Shown in pieces: positions 1 to 8,183 of a stretch of DNA of 64,000 nt. The translations under genes and the position numbers were made by a program. The notes under the pieces were generated by a model, which had not been told where the DNA came from, ran no database searches, and worked only from the letters and a program-made list of their open reading frames with translations. This stretch comes from JAKPAM01 sp047601745 (GTDB taxonomy: Bacteria > Pseudomonadota > Gammaproteobacteria > Burkholderiales > Burkholderiaceae_E): assembly GCA_047601745.1 (NCBI GenBank), contig JASGIS010000001.1, positions 3,286,001 through 3,350,000 of the forward strand, given 5' to 3'. Each line of letters starts with the position of its first letter. The first letter of the stretch is position 1.

Positions 1-282
1 CAGCTCGTGGGATTGCTGACCGAAGACCGCACGACGAAGCTCGAGGAGGGCGCGCAGATCGTCCTCGAGCCCGAGCCTTCTAAGGCCGCCAAGCGGGTCG
101 GACACGTCACGTCCGCTTATCGAAGCGAAGCGGCCGGGCGCCCGATCGCGCTGGCGCTGATCGAGGGCGGGCACGAGCGGATCGGCGAGACGGTCTTCAT
201 CCCGATGCCCGATCGATCGATCCGGGCGACCGTGACCGGAACCGTCTTCTACGATCCGGACGGCGAGCGGCTGAAACTCTGA
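1..282 (+). CDS. soxA: Sarcosine oxidase alpha subunit, C-terminal end (partial)
   Basis: Partial gene; the frame is open from base 1 and stops at 282, giving the last 93 codons. The segment is the C-terminal barrel of the aminomethyltransferase (GcvT-like) half of heterotetrameric sarcosine oxidase, with family-typical blocks LLTED, EEGAQIV, GHVTSAY, ALALIEGG, GETVFIPMPD and VFYDPDGERL. SoxA carries the NAD site and, with SoxB, the folate-dependent half-reaction that demethylates sarcosine to glycine, formaldehyde/methylene-THF and peroxide in the cytoplasm. It is followed after 15 bases by soxG, the normal soxBDAG order, so the rest of the operon should lie just left of this window. Recognition rests on the conserved tail and on the neighbour. 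Confidence 0.85.
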   Translation, partial: QLVGLLTEDRTTKLEEGAQIVLEPEPSKAAKRVGHVTSAYRSEAAGRPIALALIEGGHERIGETVFIPMPDRSIRATVTGTVFYDPDGERLKL

Positions 283-297
283 TCCATTGACGATCCG

Positions 298-882
298 ATG
301 ACGACATTCGACGACACTTCGCGGCCGGGCACGATCGCGACGAGCCGGGCCGCCTCGGTCCGCCTGCTGGCGCCGGTCGGACGGCTTTCGCTGCGCGCCG
401 GGGAAGCGGCGGCGGCCGCGCTTTCCGCCGCCCTCGGCTTCGAGCTGCCGCGCCGGATCGGCGAGCGCGCCGCGGCCGGCGGCGTCGAGGCGTTGCGTCT
501 CGGTCCGGACGAGTGGATCGTGCTGGCCGACGAGCCCGCCGTTCCCCGGCTGATCGCCGACTGCGCGCGGCTCTACGCCGACCGGCCGCACAGCCTGACC
601 GACATCTCGGATCGCGAGTTCTCGGTTCGCATCGAAGGTCCGATGGCGGCGGAGCTGCTCGCGCTGGGCTGTCCGCGCGACATCGACCGCATCGGCATCG
701 GGCAGGGGCGGCGGACCGTCTTCGACGGCGTCGCGGTCGTCCTGTGGCGCGACGCCGAAGCGCGATTCCGGCTCGACGTCTGGCGCTCGTTCGCGCCGCA
801 CGTGATCGCGCTGCTCGAGACCGGCTGCGCCGAGCTGGCGCTGGAAGGGACCGATGACGCGCCGGGAACGATTGATGCTTGA
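298..882 (+). CDS. soxG: Sarcosine oxidase gamma subunit
   Basis: 194-residue protein with the SoxG layout: small soluble protein, conserved LGPDEWIVLAD near residues 65-75, the SLTDISDREF block near 100-110 and a C-terminal WRSFAPHVIALLE helix. SoxG is the small subunit of heterotetrameric sarcosine oxidase and packs against the alpha subunit. ATG at 298 lies 15 bases after the soxA stop, so translation is probably coupled. Last gene of the sox operon here; 181 non-coding bases follow before an AraC-type activator on the same strand. Confidence 0.85.
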   Translation: MTTFDDTSRPGTIATSRAASVRLLAPVGRLSLRAGEAAAAALSAALGFELPRRIGERAAAGGVEALRLGPDEWIVLADEPAVPRLIADCARLYADRPHSLTDISDREFSVRIEGPMAAELLALGCPRDIDRIGIGQGRRTVFDGVAVVLWRDAEARFRLDVWRSFAPHVIALLETGCAELALEGTDDAPGTIDA

Positions 883-1063
883 GTCCGGCATCGTCGTCGG
901 CACCCGGATCTGTATCCGCGACCCGGCGCGCGGGAGCGGCGATCGGCGGCATCGCCGTGAACCCGTCCGCGTGCCGGGAACCTGATAAGCTCGATCGGGT
1001 CGGCGCGTCCTCGCCCGCCGTTCGGCGGGCCTTCGCCCCAGATGCAGTGCAGGAGCAGGTTTG

Positions 1064-2215
1064 ATGGCTGGATGGGACATCACTTCGAGCCGGACAGCGG
1101 ATCGTCCGCCGCTTTCGGTCGGCTTCCTGCTCGCGACGAACTTCACGCTGTCGGCTTTTTCGCTGCTGGTCGACGTGCTGCGGCTGGCGGCTGATGACGG
1201 CGACGGATCGCGGCCGATCAAGTGCCGATGGGAGGTCATGTCGCCCAAGGCCCAGGTGCGCGCCAGTTGCGGCATCGAGGTCAACAGCACCGCGAGGTTC
1301 CTGGATCCCGCCGAGTTCAACTACATCGCGGTGATCGGCGGCATCCTGCACAAGGGGCCGCAGATCGACGACGAGACCGTCGCTTACCTGCGCCGGGCCG
1401 CCGCCTGCGGCGTGCATCTGATCGGCGTCTGCACCGGCAGCCTGATCCTTGCGCGCGCGGGGCTGATGAAGGACCGTACCTGCTGCGTGAGCTGGTTTCA
1501 CTACGAGGATTTCAAGAGCGAGTTTCCGGACGGCGACGTGACCGCCGATCAGTTGTTCCTCGTCGATCGCGACCGGATCACCTGCGCCGGCGGCAGCGGC
1601 GTCGCGGATCTGGGCGCTTATCTGGTCGAGCGCCATCTCGGCGGATCGGCCGCGCAGAAGAGCCTGCACATCCTGCTCGTCACCAACGCGAGGCAGGGCA
1701 GCGACGTGCAGCCGCATCCTTATTTCGAGAAGCGGGTGTCGAGCAAACTCGTCCAGCGCGCGCTGCTGCTGATGGAGCAGAACATGAGCTCGCCGCTGAA
1801 GATGACCGCCATCGCCGATCGGCTGGCGATCTCCTCGCGACAGCTCGATCGGCTGTTCCAGTCCGAGCTGGGCGACCATCCGAGCCAGGTGTACCGCCGC
1901 CTTCGGCTTCGCTACGCGAAGTGGCTGCTCGAGAATACCGACCACTCGATCACCGAGATCGGACACGAAACGGGTTTCTGCGATACCGCGCATTTCTCCC
2001 GGCATTTCAAGCAACTGTACGAGATCGCTCCGTCCCGGCTCGTCAGGTCGGCCGTTCGCGCTTCGATCGGCGAGAGCCGTCCGGGCCGGGAAACCCGCTC
2101 GTATCCGCATCGCGAATTCGGCGACCCGGACATCCCGGCGCGAGGTTGGCCGATCGTCGACATCGCGGGCCGGCGGCGGCCCGGTCTGGACGCCGAAGGC
2201 GACCAGTTGAACTGA
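1064..2215 (+). CDS. GlxA-family AraC-type transcriptional activator, GbdR/SouR-like
   Basis: 383 residues in two domains. An N-terminal DJ-1/PfpI (GATase1-like) ligand domain runs from about residue 15 to 200 and has the nucleophile-elbow-like GVCTGSLILA segment. A C-terminal HTH_18/AraC domain (about 245-340) has two helix-turn-helices, including SSRQLDRLFQ and a final GFCDTAHFSRHFK. An AGGAG ribosome site at 1051-1055 decides the ATG at 1064 rather than the adjacent TTG. This architecture is that of GbdR and SouR, which activate betaine, dimethylglycine and sarcosine catabolism. Its position directly after soxAG supports that role, but the ligand is inferred. The gene converges on the ABC transporter operon, stops 41 bases apart. 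Confidence 0.88.
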   Translation: MAGWDITSSRTADRPPLSVGFLLATNFTLSAFSLLVDVLRLAADDGDGSRPIKCRWEVMSPKAQVRASCGIEVNSTARFLDPAEFNYIAVIGGILHKGPQIDDETVAYLRRAAACGVHLIGVCTGSLILARAGLMKDRTCCVSWFHYEDFKSEFPDGDVTADQLFLVDRDRITCAGGSGVADLGAYLVERHLGGSAAQKSLHILLVTNARQGSDVQPHPYFEKRVSSKLVQRALLLMEQNMSSPLKMTAIADRLAISSRQLDRLFQSELGDHPSQVYRRLRLRYAKWLLENTDHSITEIGHETGFCDTAHFSRHFKQLYEIAPSRLVRSAVRASIGESRPGRETRSYPHREFGDPDIPARGWPIVDIAGRRRPGLDAEGDQLN

Positions 2216-2256
2216 TCGCCGCCGGGCATCCCCAGCAGCGGCCGGCCGCGTTGAGT

Positions 2257-3333
2257 TCAGGCGCCGAAGTCCGGGTCGGCTTCGAACAGCAGGCAGGCGT
2301 CGCGTGGAATGCCGATCCGTACCGGGGCGCCGGCCGACACGCCGCGCAACGCATCGCTGTTGCCTTGCCGCACGAGGAGGCTGCGATCGTTCGGCAGTCT
2401 GACGCTGTATTCGGTCCAGGGGCCCAGATAACTGACCAGCTCGATCGTGCCGGCGAACCGGTTCGTTTCGGCGGGCGCATCGGCGTCGGCTCGCGGCAGC
2501 AGCTCGATCTTCTCCGGCCGTATGCCGAGCAGGCCCGCGTTCGTCCTGTCGGCGGTGACCGCCAGTTCGAGGCCGCACGAGGTCGCGAACCGGGATCCGT
2601 CCAGGCGACCGCTGAAGAAGTTCGTCTTGCCGATGAAGTCGGCGACGAAAGGCGTCGCCGGTCGCTCGTACAGGTCCTCGGGCGTGCCGATCTGCTCGAT
2701 CGCGCCGCCGTTCATCACGACGAGCCGGTCGGCCAGGCTGAGCGCCTCCTCCTGGTCGTGCGTGACGAAGATCGTCGTCAGTCCGAGCGACTGCTGCAAC
2801 TGCCGTATCTGCAGCCTCACCTCGTGGCGCAGCTTGGCGTCCAGGGCCGACAACGGCTCGTCCAGAAGCAGGACGTGCGGATTGATCACCAGGGCCCGCG
2901 CCAGCGCCACGCGCTGCTGCTGCCCGCCCGACAACTGGCGCGGATAGCGGTCGCCGAACTGGCCGAGCCTGACGCGATCGAGTACGCGCGCGACCCGCTG
3001 TTCGATCTCGGGCCGGGGCACGCGGCGCATCTCGAGGCCGTAGCCGACGTTCTGCCTGACCGTCATGTGCGGAAAGAGCGCGAAGCCCTGGAACACCATG
3101 CCGGTGTCGCGCTTGTTGGGCGGCAGGTCCGTGACGTCCCGGTCGCCGAAACGGATCCGTCCCGCCGAGACGTCGACGAAGCCCGCGATCATCCTGAGCG
3201 TCGTCGTCTTTCCGCAGCCGCTGGGGCCGAGCAGGGCCAGGAACTCCCCGTCGGCGACTTCGAGCGACATCTGCTTCACCGCCTCGAAAGATCCGAAGCG
3301 CTTGGCGACGTTGGTCAGCGTGATGGTCGACAT
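2257..3333 (-). CDS. ABC importer ATPase, PotA-like
   Basis: 358-residue cytoplasmic ATPase of the spermidine/putrescine (PotA/CUT1-like) family. Walker A GPSGCGKTT is at residues 36-44, Q-loop in VFQGFALFPH, signature LSGGQQQR, Walker B VLLLDEPLSALD, and the switch histidine in FVTHDQEEAL. About 110 C-terminal residues form the TOBE regulatory domain (GIRPEKIELL). Last gene of a four-gene minus-strand operon; 78 bases separate it from the permease before it. The complete importer has binding protein, two permeases and this ATPase. Substrate cannot be read from the ATPase; polyamine or another small cation is the family default, while the neighbouring sarcosine genes allow a betaine/sarcosine-like ligand. 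Confidence 0.92.
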   Translation of the reverse strand: MSTITLTNVAKRFGSFEAVKQMSLEVADGEFLALLGPSGCGKTTTLRMIAGFVDVSAGRIRFGDRDVTDLPPNKRDTGMVFQGFALFPHMTVRQNVGYGLEMRRVPRPEIEQRVARVLDRVRLGQFGDRYPRQLSGGQQQRVALARALVINPHVLLLDEPLSALDAKLRHEVRLQIRQLQQSLGLTTIFVTHDQEEALSLADRLVVMNGGAIEQIGTPEDLYERPATPFVADFIGKTNFFSGRLDGSRFATSCGLELAVTADRTNAGLLGIRPEKIELLPRADADAPAETNRFAGTIELVSYLGPWTEYSVRLPNDRSLLVRQGNSDALRGVSAGAPVRIGIPRDACLLFEADPDFGA

Positions 3334-3411
3334 GCATGCCTCGCAGTGTTCGCCGCGCGCCGGGCCGTCGCGAACGAGCGAAGGGGTTCGATCGGCACGA
3401 AGACCCGGCTC

Positions 3412-4230
3412 CTAGAAAGTGCGGCCGAGCCGCACGAAGCGGTCGGAAATGATCAGCGCGAGTCCGATCGTCATGACCTGGATCGTCGCCACGGCCATGA
3501 CGACCGGATCGGTCCGGAATTCGAGGTAGTTCAGCATGGCCATCGGCAGCGTGATGTTGCCGGGCCCGACGAGCAGCAGCGATTTCTCGACGTCCGCGAA
3601 CGACGCGATGAATCCGAACAGCAGGCCGGCGGTCATGCCGGGCCGGATCAGCGGGAAGGTGATCCGCAAGAACGTGGTCATGCGCCCGGCACCCAGGCTC
3701 ATCGAGGCCTCTTCGAGCGAGCGGTCGACGCCCGCCAGCGAGGCGACCATCAGCCGCAGGATCCACGGGATCGCGATCAGCGTGTGGGCGAGCGACAAGC
3801 CGGGCACCGTTCCGGCGAGCTGCAAGCCGTACCGCATCTGGATGTTCACGTAGTACAGATAGATCGCGCTGCCGGCGACGATCGCCGGGATCATCAGCGG
3901 CGACATCAGAACGGTGTTGATCAGCTCCCGGCCCGGAAACTCGCTGCGCGCGATCGCCAGCGCGGCCGGAACCCCGAGACAGAGCGCGATCACCGACGAC
4001 GTGATCGCCAGCCGCACGCTGAGCAGGAACCCGTCCCGGAACGCATCCTCCTGCCATGCCTGGACGAACCAGCGGGTCGTGTAGCCGTCCGGCGGAAACG
4101 AAAGGATCTTGTTCTCGAAGAACGCGATCCAGGCCATCCCCAGCAGCGGCAGCAGGATGAAGGCGATGATCGTCCAGACGGCGATCGGATAGACGCCGAC
4201 GAAAGCCCGGTTCGACGCTTTCCTGGTCAT
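3412..4230 (-). CDS. ABC importer permease, PotC-like
   Basis: 272-residue membrane protein with six predicted helices (first around 12-32, WTIIAFILLPLLGMAW). The binding-protein-dependent transport EAA loop is seen as EEASMSLGAGRMTTFLRITFP. The start is ATG at 4230 because it overlaps the upstream permease stop as ATGA (4227-4230); the longer open frame upstream lies inside that gene and is not used. PotC/PotI-type permeases pair with a PotB-type partner to form the transmembrane channel. Third gene of the minus-strand importer operon. Confidence 0.9.
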   Translation of the reverse strand: MTRKASNRAFVGVYPIAVWTIIAFILLPLLGMAWIAFFENKILSFPPDGYTTRWFVQAWQEDAFRDGFLLSVRLAITSSVIALCLGVPAALAIARSEFPGRELINTVLMSPLMIPAIVAGSAIYLYYVNIQMRYGLQLAGTVPGLSLAHTLIAIPWILRLMVASLAGVDRSLEEASMSLGAGRMTTFLRITFPLIRPGMTAGLLFGFIASFADVEKSLLLVGPGNITLPMAMLNYLEFRTDPVVMAVATIQVMTIGLALIISDRFVRLGRTF

Positions 4231-5138
4231 TGCCGGCTCATTCCCCGGGAAGCGCGGTTGAACATCAGCGTCGACAGCGCGGTCAGCACCAGCGTCAGCG
4301 CGATCAGGACGAAGGCCAGCGCGGCGCCGAACGGCCAGTTCAGCGTCTCGGTGATCTGCTTGTAGATCGTCGGCGCCATCATGTGGAAACGCGGGCCGCC
4401 GAGCAGGACGGGCGTCGCATAGGCGTTCATCGACAGGATGAAGCACAACACGCTGCCGGCGAAGATGCCGGGCATCAGCAGCGGCAGAACGATCCTGCGG
4501 AAAGTGACGAAAGACGAGGCTCCGAGATTCAGCGAGGCCTCTTCGAGGCTGACATCGATGTTGTTCATCACGCTGTTGAGCGTGACGATCATGAAAGGCA
4601 TCAGCACCGATGTCAGCCCGGCGATCACCGCGCCGGTCGTGTAGAGCAGCTGCAGATCACCGGCCGCCATGCCGACGGCCTGCAGCAGATAGCTGACCAT
4701 GCCGCGGTTGTCCAGGATCACCATCCAGCCGGCGGTCCGCGCGACGTTTCCCATGAAGATCGGGAAGATGATCGCGATGATCAGGTATCGCTGGAGGATC
4801 GGCGATCGCGTGCGAGCCATGTAATAAGCGACGGCCAGGCCGCCGATCAGGCACAGCAGCGTGGTTGCGGCCGCCACGCCGAGCGTGGTCAGCAGCACCT
4901 CGCGGTAGAACGCGTCACCGAAGAAGCGGGCGTAGTTCTCGAACGTGAAGGCTTCGACGTAGAGTTGCGACAGGTCGTACCGGTTCAGGCTCATCCGCAA
5001 CATCATCAGCAGCGGCAGGAGCAGCAGCACGCAGACGAAGACGAAAGCCGGCGCCACCATCGCGTAGGGGCCGGCATTCCTGCCTCTCGCGCTGCGCGCC
5101 GCGCCGCCGTCGCTGCCCGCCATGGCCAGGGTCGCCAT
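4227..5138 (-). CDS. ABC importer permease, PotB-like
   Basis: 303-residue inner membrane permease with six or seven predicted helices; the first is about residues 25-47. The EAA loop reads EEASLNLGASSFVTFRRIVLP, the contact site for the ATPase. It begins 12 bases after the binding-protein stop and overlaps the next permease by 4 bases, so translation is coupled. It is longer at the N terminus than the PotC-like partner, with an Arg/Gly-rich cytoplasmic tail before helix one. Family assignment is firm; substrate is not known. Confidence 0.9.
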   Translation of the reverse strand: MATLAMAGSDGGAARSARGRNAGPYAMVAPAFVFVCVLLLLPLLMMLRMSLNRYDLSQLYVEAFTFENYARFFGDAFYREVLLTTLGVAAATTLLCLIGGLAVAYYMARTRSPILQRYLIIAIIFPIFMGNVARTAGWMVILDNRGMVSYLLQAVGMAAGDLQLLYTTGAVIAGLTSVLMPFMIVTLNSVMNNIDVSLEEASLNLGASSFVTFRRIVLPLLMPGIFAGSVLCFILSMNAYATPVLLGGPRFHMMAPTIYKQITETLNWPFGAALAFVLIALTLVLTALSTLMFNRASRGMSRQ

Positions 5139-5150
5139 CGTCGCGGCCGC

Positions 5151-6200
5151 TCAGCTCTTGAACTCCCGGTTCCACCAGTCGAACAGCTCGGAGCGGTTCT
5201 TCTGCCAGAAAGCGTGCGAGCGCGTCTTGAGCCTGGCCTGCTCGTCGTTCGAGAACGCGATGGTCGCGGCGACGTCCGGCGGCAGCGGCGCCTTGCCGTT
5301 GGCCGGCGCATACAGCGATTCCTTGACCAGGTTCGCCTGTCCTTCGGGCGACAGCAGCGCGTTGCAATAGAACCTGGCGGCCTGGAGGTTCGCGGTGTTC
5401 TTCGGCACCACCAGGCCGAACACCATCGTGATGCCGCCTTCCTTCGGGTAGCGGGTCCGCACCGAGATACCGTCGACACCGAACTGCAGCAGGCGCGCCT
5501 TGTAGTTGGTCGAGATCTGCACCTCGCCGTTCTTCATCGCCTGCGCGATCTGCAGGTGCGACGGATAGAGGCGGGGTTGAACCGTCTTCTTGAATTCGAG
5601 CAGCGCCGACTTGACCGCCTCGACGTCGACGGCGTCGAGCGAGCCGCCGGTCTTCAGCGCCGCCGTCTCCACATGGTGCGCCCAGTGCGCATCGGTGATG
5701 CCGACCAGGCCCTTGTACCGGGGATCCCATAGTTCGGCGAAACTGCCGGGAGGCTCCTTCACGGTATCCGGGTTGTAGCCGATGACCCAGGCGCTGTACT
5801 GCCAGGGCACGAATGCCGGCATGCGCAGCGACGGATCGACGTCCTTCAGGTGCGGAACGGCCGTCTCGTCGAGCACGGCCAGCGCGCCCATTTCGGCCAG
5901 CTCATACGCGCCGGCGTCCTCGAAATGCGCGACGTCGATCGGCGACCGCGGCAGCAGGCGGCCGGCGATGAGCTTGGTTCGACGCTGCGGCGAACCGGCC
6001 AGGTCATGGACGACCTTGTAACCGGCCTTCGTCACATAGGGGTCTTCGAGATAGCGTACGGTCCGGTCGTTCCAGTCGCCCCCCCAGTTCGCGACGACGA
6101 TCTGCTTCTCCTGCGCCCGGGCCGGCCTGACGCCCGCCAGCGCGACGCCCAGGCCGACGGCTCCGGCAACGAAGCTTCTGCGGCTGAATTCTTTCGTCAT
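5151..6200 (-). CDS. Extracellular solute-binding protein, PotD-like, Tat-type signal
   Basis: 349-residue periplasmic binding protein of the ABC importer. The N terminus has SRRSFVAGAVGLGVALAG then ARAQ, a twin-arginine (SRRSF) signal with an Ala-X-Ala cleavage site, implying export of a folded protein. The mature part has the two-lobed type-2 binding fold of PotD/AfuA relatives (VVANWGGDW; GVQISTNYKARL-like hinge). Start choice: on the minus strand AGGAAGG is followed directly by ATGAAGATG; the second ATG (6200) has the normal 6-base spacing, the first (6206) has none, so 6200 is preferred. First gene of the importer operon; its promoter must lie in 6201-6335. Confidence 0.88.
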   Translation of the reverse strand: MTKEFSRRSFVAGAVGLGVALAGVRPARAQEKQIVVANWGGDWNDRTVRYLEDPYVTKAGYKVVHDLAGSPQRRTKLIAGRLLPRSPIDVAHFEDAGAYELAEMGALAVLDETAVPHLKDVDPSLRMPAFVPWQYSAWVIGYNPDTVKEPPGSFAELWDPRYKGLVGITDAHWAHHVETAALKTGGSLDAVDVEAVKSALLEFKKTVQPRLYPSHLQIAQAMKNGEVQISTNYKARLLQFGVDGISVRTRYPKEGGITMVFGLVVPKNTANLQAARFYCNALLSPEGQANLVKESLYAPANGKAPLPPDVAATIAFSNDEQARLKTRSHAFWQKNRSELFDWWNREFKS

Positions 6201-6654
6201 CTTCATCCTTCCTGATCGTCCGGTCGGTTCGGTGGAACGAAACCCGGGGCGCCGAGGCCGGCGGCCGATCCGCATCGGCCCGTGCGCGGTGCCCGAACGG
6301 CCACCTTAGCGAGCGCGATGCGCGCGCCACTTGCAGATTCGCGACATCGGGCTTGTATGATCGGATCCGGTCCGATCCGCCCGTTCGAAGCGGCGCCCGA
6401 TGACGATCCGGATCTGCCTCCTTGCCTGCCCGGGCCGCGCCGCCGGATCGCTCCGGCCGCCGGATTCCGGCCGGGGGGCGCCGGTTCCGGACTTCCCGGG
6501 GGGCGGCGCGGATGAGAATCCCTGTCGTATGGAACGGCCGGCGGGGTTTCGCGGTCCGCTGTTTCGCAAAGTCCCCCCCGATGCTTGTCCGCGCCCGGTT
6601 CCGGCCGCAGCATGATCCCCCCGGAAATCTCCTCTTGAAATCAGGTGGCGGACA
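6201..6654. other. Intergenic region between importer operon and WS/DGAT
   Basis: 454 bases without a convincing gene between divergent transcription units. Its main content is a degenerate copy (6336-6437) of the leader and first codons of the phospholipase-D-like gene at 10332. The open frames here show no family signature and are Pro/Gly/Arg-rich, as expected of GC-rich non-coding DNA. AGGTGG at 6643-6648 is the ribosome site for the WS/DGAT gene. Confidence 0.7.
6336..6437 (+). repeat. Duplicated leader/start fragment, copy A
   Basis: Aligns without gaps to 10265-10366 (offset 3929) at roughly 90 percent identity by eye over the first 95 bases, then decays. It includes the TATGAT hexamer at 6356-6361 and an imperfect palindrome around it (GATCGGA / TCCGATC arms, 5-base loop, perfect in this copy). 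The position equivalent to the ATG of the phospholipase-D-like gene (10332) is ACG here (6403-6405), though an ATG sits one codon earlier. It looks like the relic of a duplicated gene start or a shared promoter module. Confidence 0.75.
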
Positions 6655-8109
6655 ATGATCGATCAATTGAGCAGTGCGGATGCCTCGTTCCTGCACATGG
6701 AAACGCCGGAAACGCCGATGCATACCGGCCCGCTGATGCTGGTCGACCTGCCCGAGGGCTACGAGGGCGACTTCTACGAGAACGTGAAGGCGATGATCGG
6801 CGAACGTCTGCACCTCGCCTCGGTGCTGACCCGCAAGCTCGCGACGATGCCGTTCGAATTGGCCGAGCCGGTATGGATCGAAGACAACGACATCGACCTC
6901 GACTACCACATCCGTTATGTGACCCTGCGTCGTCCCGGCACGATGGCGCAGCTCGAGCAGCTCGTCGCGCGCCTGCACGCTTCGCTGCTCGACCGCAGCC
7001 GTCCGCTTTGGGAGGCCTACGTCATCGACGGCCTGGAGAGCGGGCAGGTCGCGTTCTTCATGAAGGCGCACCACGCCGGCATCGACGGCAAGGCCAGCGT
7101 CGAATTGGGAAAGGTGCTGTACGACGACACGCCGGAGATCCGCAAGGTGCCCCCGGCGCGCCGCAGGCGCAGCAGCGATCAGTATCAGCTCGGGGTCAGC
7201 GAGCTGCTGCAGGCGGCCGCCAAGAACGCCGCGCAGCAATATCGCAGGCTCGCCGAGTTGCTGCCGACCGCGAGCAAGGCGCTGGCCGCCGCCGCCAAGG
7301 TCGCCCAGAGCCAGCGGACGCCGCCGGGCGAGCGCAATCTCATTCTCGGCCTCGCGCCGAAGACGATCTTCAACGACGCGATCACCAATCAGCGCTCGTA
7401 CACCACGTTTTCGGTGCCGCTCGCGGACATCAAGGCGCTCGGCAAGCGGATCGGCGGCACCGTCAACACGGTCGTGATGGCGATGTCCTCGTTCGCGCTG
7501 CATCGTTTCCTGAAGGACCGGAGCCTGCTGCCGAAGGAGCCGCTGATCGCGATGGTGCCGGTCAGCCTGCGCAGCGAGGGCGACAGCTCGATGAACAATC
7601 AGGTGTCGATGGTGCGGGTCGATCTGGCGACCGACATCGACGACCTGCCGTCGCGCTTCAAGGCGATCCATGCGTCGTCCGAGGCCGCCAAGGCGGTGGT
7701 GCGGGAGCTCAGGCCGATTCTCGGGGTCGAGGTCCCGATCGCCGGATCGCCGTGGCTGATGACGGGCGTCGCCTCGCTGCTCGGCCGCTCCAACCTGAGC
7801 AGCCGGATGCCGGCGGCCGGCAACGTGCTGATCTCGAACGTTCCGGGCCTGCCGAAGCCGCTCTACCTGGCCGGCGGCAAGATCGTTCACTACTACCCGG
7901 TCTCGATCCCCTACCACGGCAGTGCGTTGAACATCACGGTGCACAGCTATGCGGGCATGCTCGAATTCGGGCTGACCGCGTGCCGTCGCATCCTGTCGCA
8001 GGACGAGTCGTACGAACTCGTCGAACACCTGAAGACGGCCCTGCGCGAGATCGCGGCGCTGCCGTCCGTCGCCGACGCTCCGGCGGCAAAGCCGCAGACG
8101 GCGGCATGA
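6655..8109 (+). CDS. Wax ester synthase / diacylglycerol O-acyltransferase (WS/DGAT)
   Basis: 484 residues, the usual length of the family. The catalytic HHxxxDG motif is present as HHAGIDG at residues 139-145; the N-terminal block (SSADASFLHMETPETPMH) and C-terminal NVPGLPKPLYLAGG and NITVHSYAG segments are the other family landmarks. The enzyme transfers acyl groups from acyl-CoA to long-chain alcohols or diacylglycerol, making neutral storage lipid at the inner membrane. Ribosome site AGGTGG (6643-6648), 6 bases before ATG. The next gene is a CoA-transferase, so acyl-CoA metabolism is a shared theme, but a hairpin (8121-8143) separates them. Confidence 0.92.
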   Translation: MIDQLSSADASFLHMETPETPMHTGPLMLVDLPEGYEGDFYENVKAMIGERLHLASVLTRKLATMPFELAEPVWIEDNDIDLDYHIRYVTLRRPGTMAQLEQLVARLHASLLDRSRPLWEAYVIDGLESGQVAFFMKAHHAGIDGKASVELGKVLYDDTPEIRKVPPARRRRSSDQYQLGVSELLQAAAKNAAQQYRRLAELLPTASKALAAAAKVAQSQRTPPGERNLILGLAPKTIFNDAITNQRSYTTFSVPLADIKALGKRIGGTVNTVVMAMSSFALHRFLKDRSLLPKEPLIAMVPVSLRSEGDSSMNNQVSMVRVDLATDIDDLPSRFKAIHASSEAAKAVVRELRPILGVEVPIAGSPWLMTGVASLLGRSNLSSRMPAAGNVLISNVPGLPKPLYLAGGKIVHYYPVSIPYHGSALNITVHSYAGMLEFGLTACRRILSQDESYELVEHLKTALREIAALPSVADAPAAKPQTAA

Positions 8110-8120
8110 GATACCCGGTG

Positions 8121-8143
8121 CCCGCCCCCTGAGCAGGGGCGGG
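8121..8143 (+). terminator. Hairpin after WS/DGAT gene
   Basis: Perfect 8-bp GC stem (CCCGCCCC at 8121-8128, GGGGCGGG at 8136-8143) with a 7-base loop, 12 bases after the WS/DGAT stop. No U-tract follows, so it is a candidate terminator or RNA 3' end stabiliser only. Confidence 0.45.
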
Positions 8144-8183
8144 ACGTCAGCACGGTTCGGCCACAGATCAGGAGACCTCTCGC

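Noticed and set aside
879..1064. Small open frame between soxG and the GlxA-type gene
   Set aside because: No ribosome site or recognisable composition; the only clear signal there is the AGGAG for the gene at 1064.
197..4057. Very long antisense open frames (also 6004-8028, 31912-36102, 14624-15919 and others)
   Set aside because: They are antisense to recognised genes; their products are Arg/Ala/Gly/His-rich without motifs, as expected from GC-rich codon shadows.
6400..6615. Small gene in the copy-A repeat
   Set aside because: It shares only the first codons with the PLD-like gene and then loses similarity; treated as a relic.
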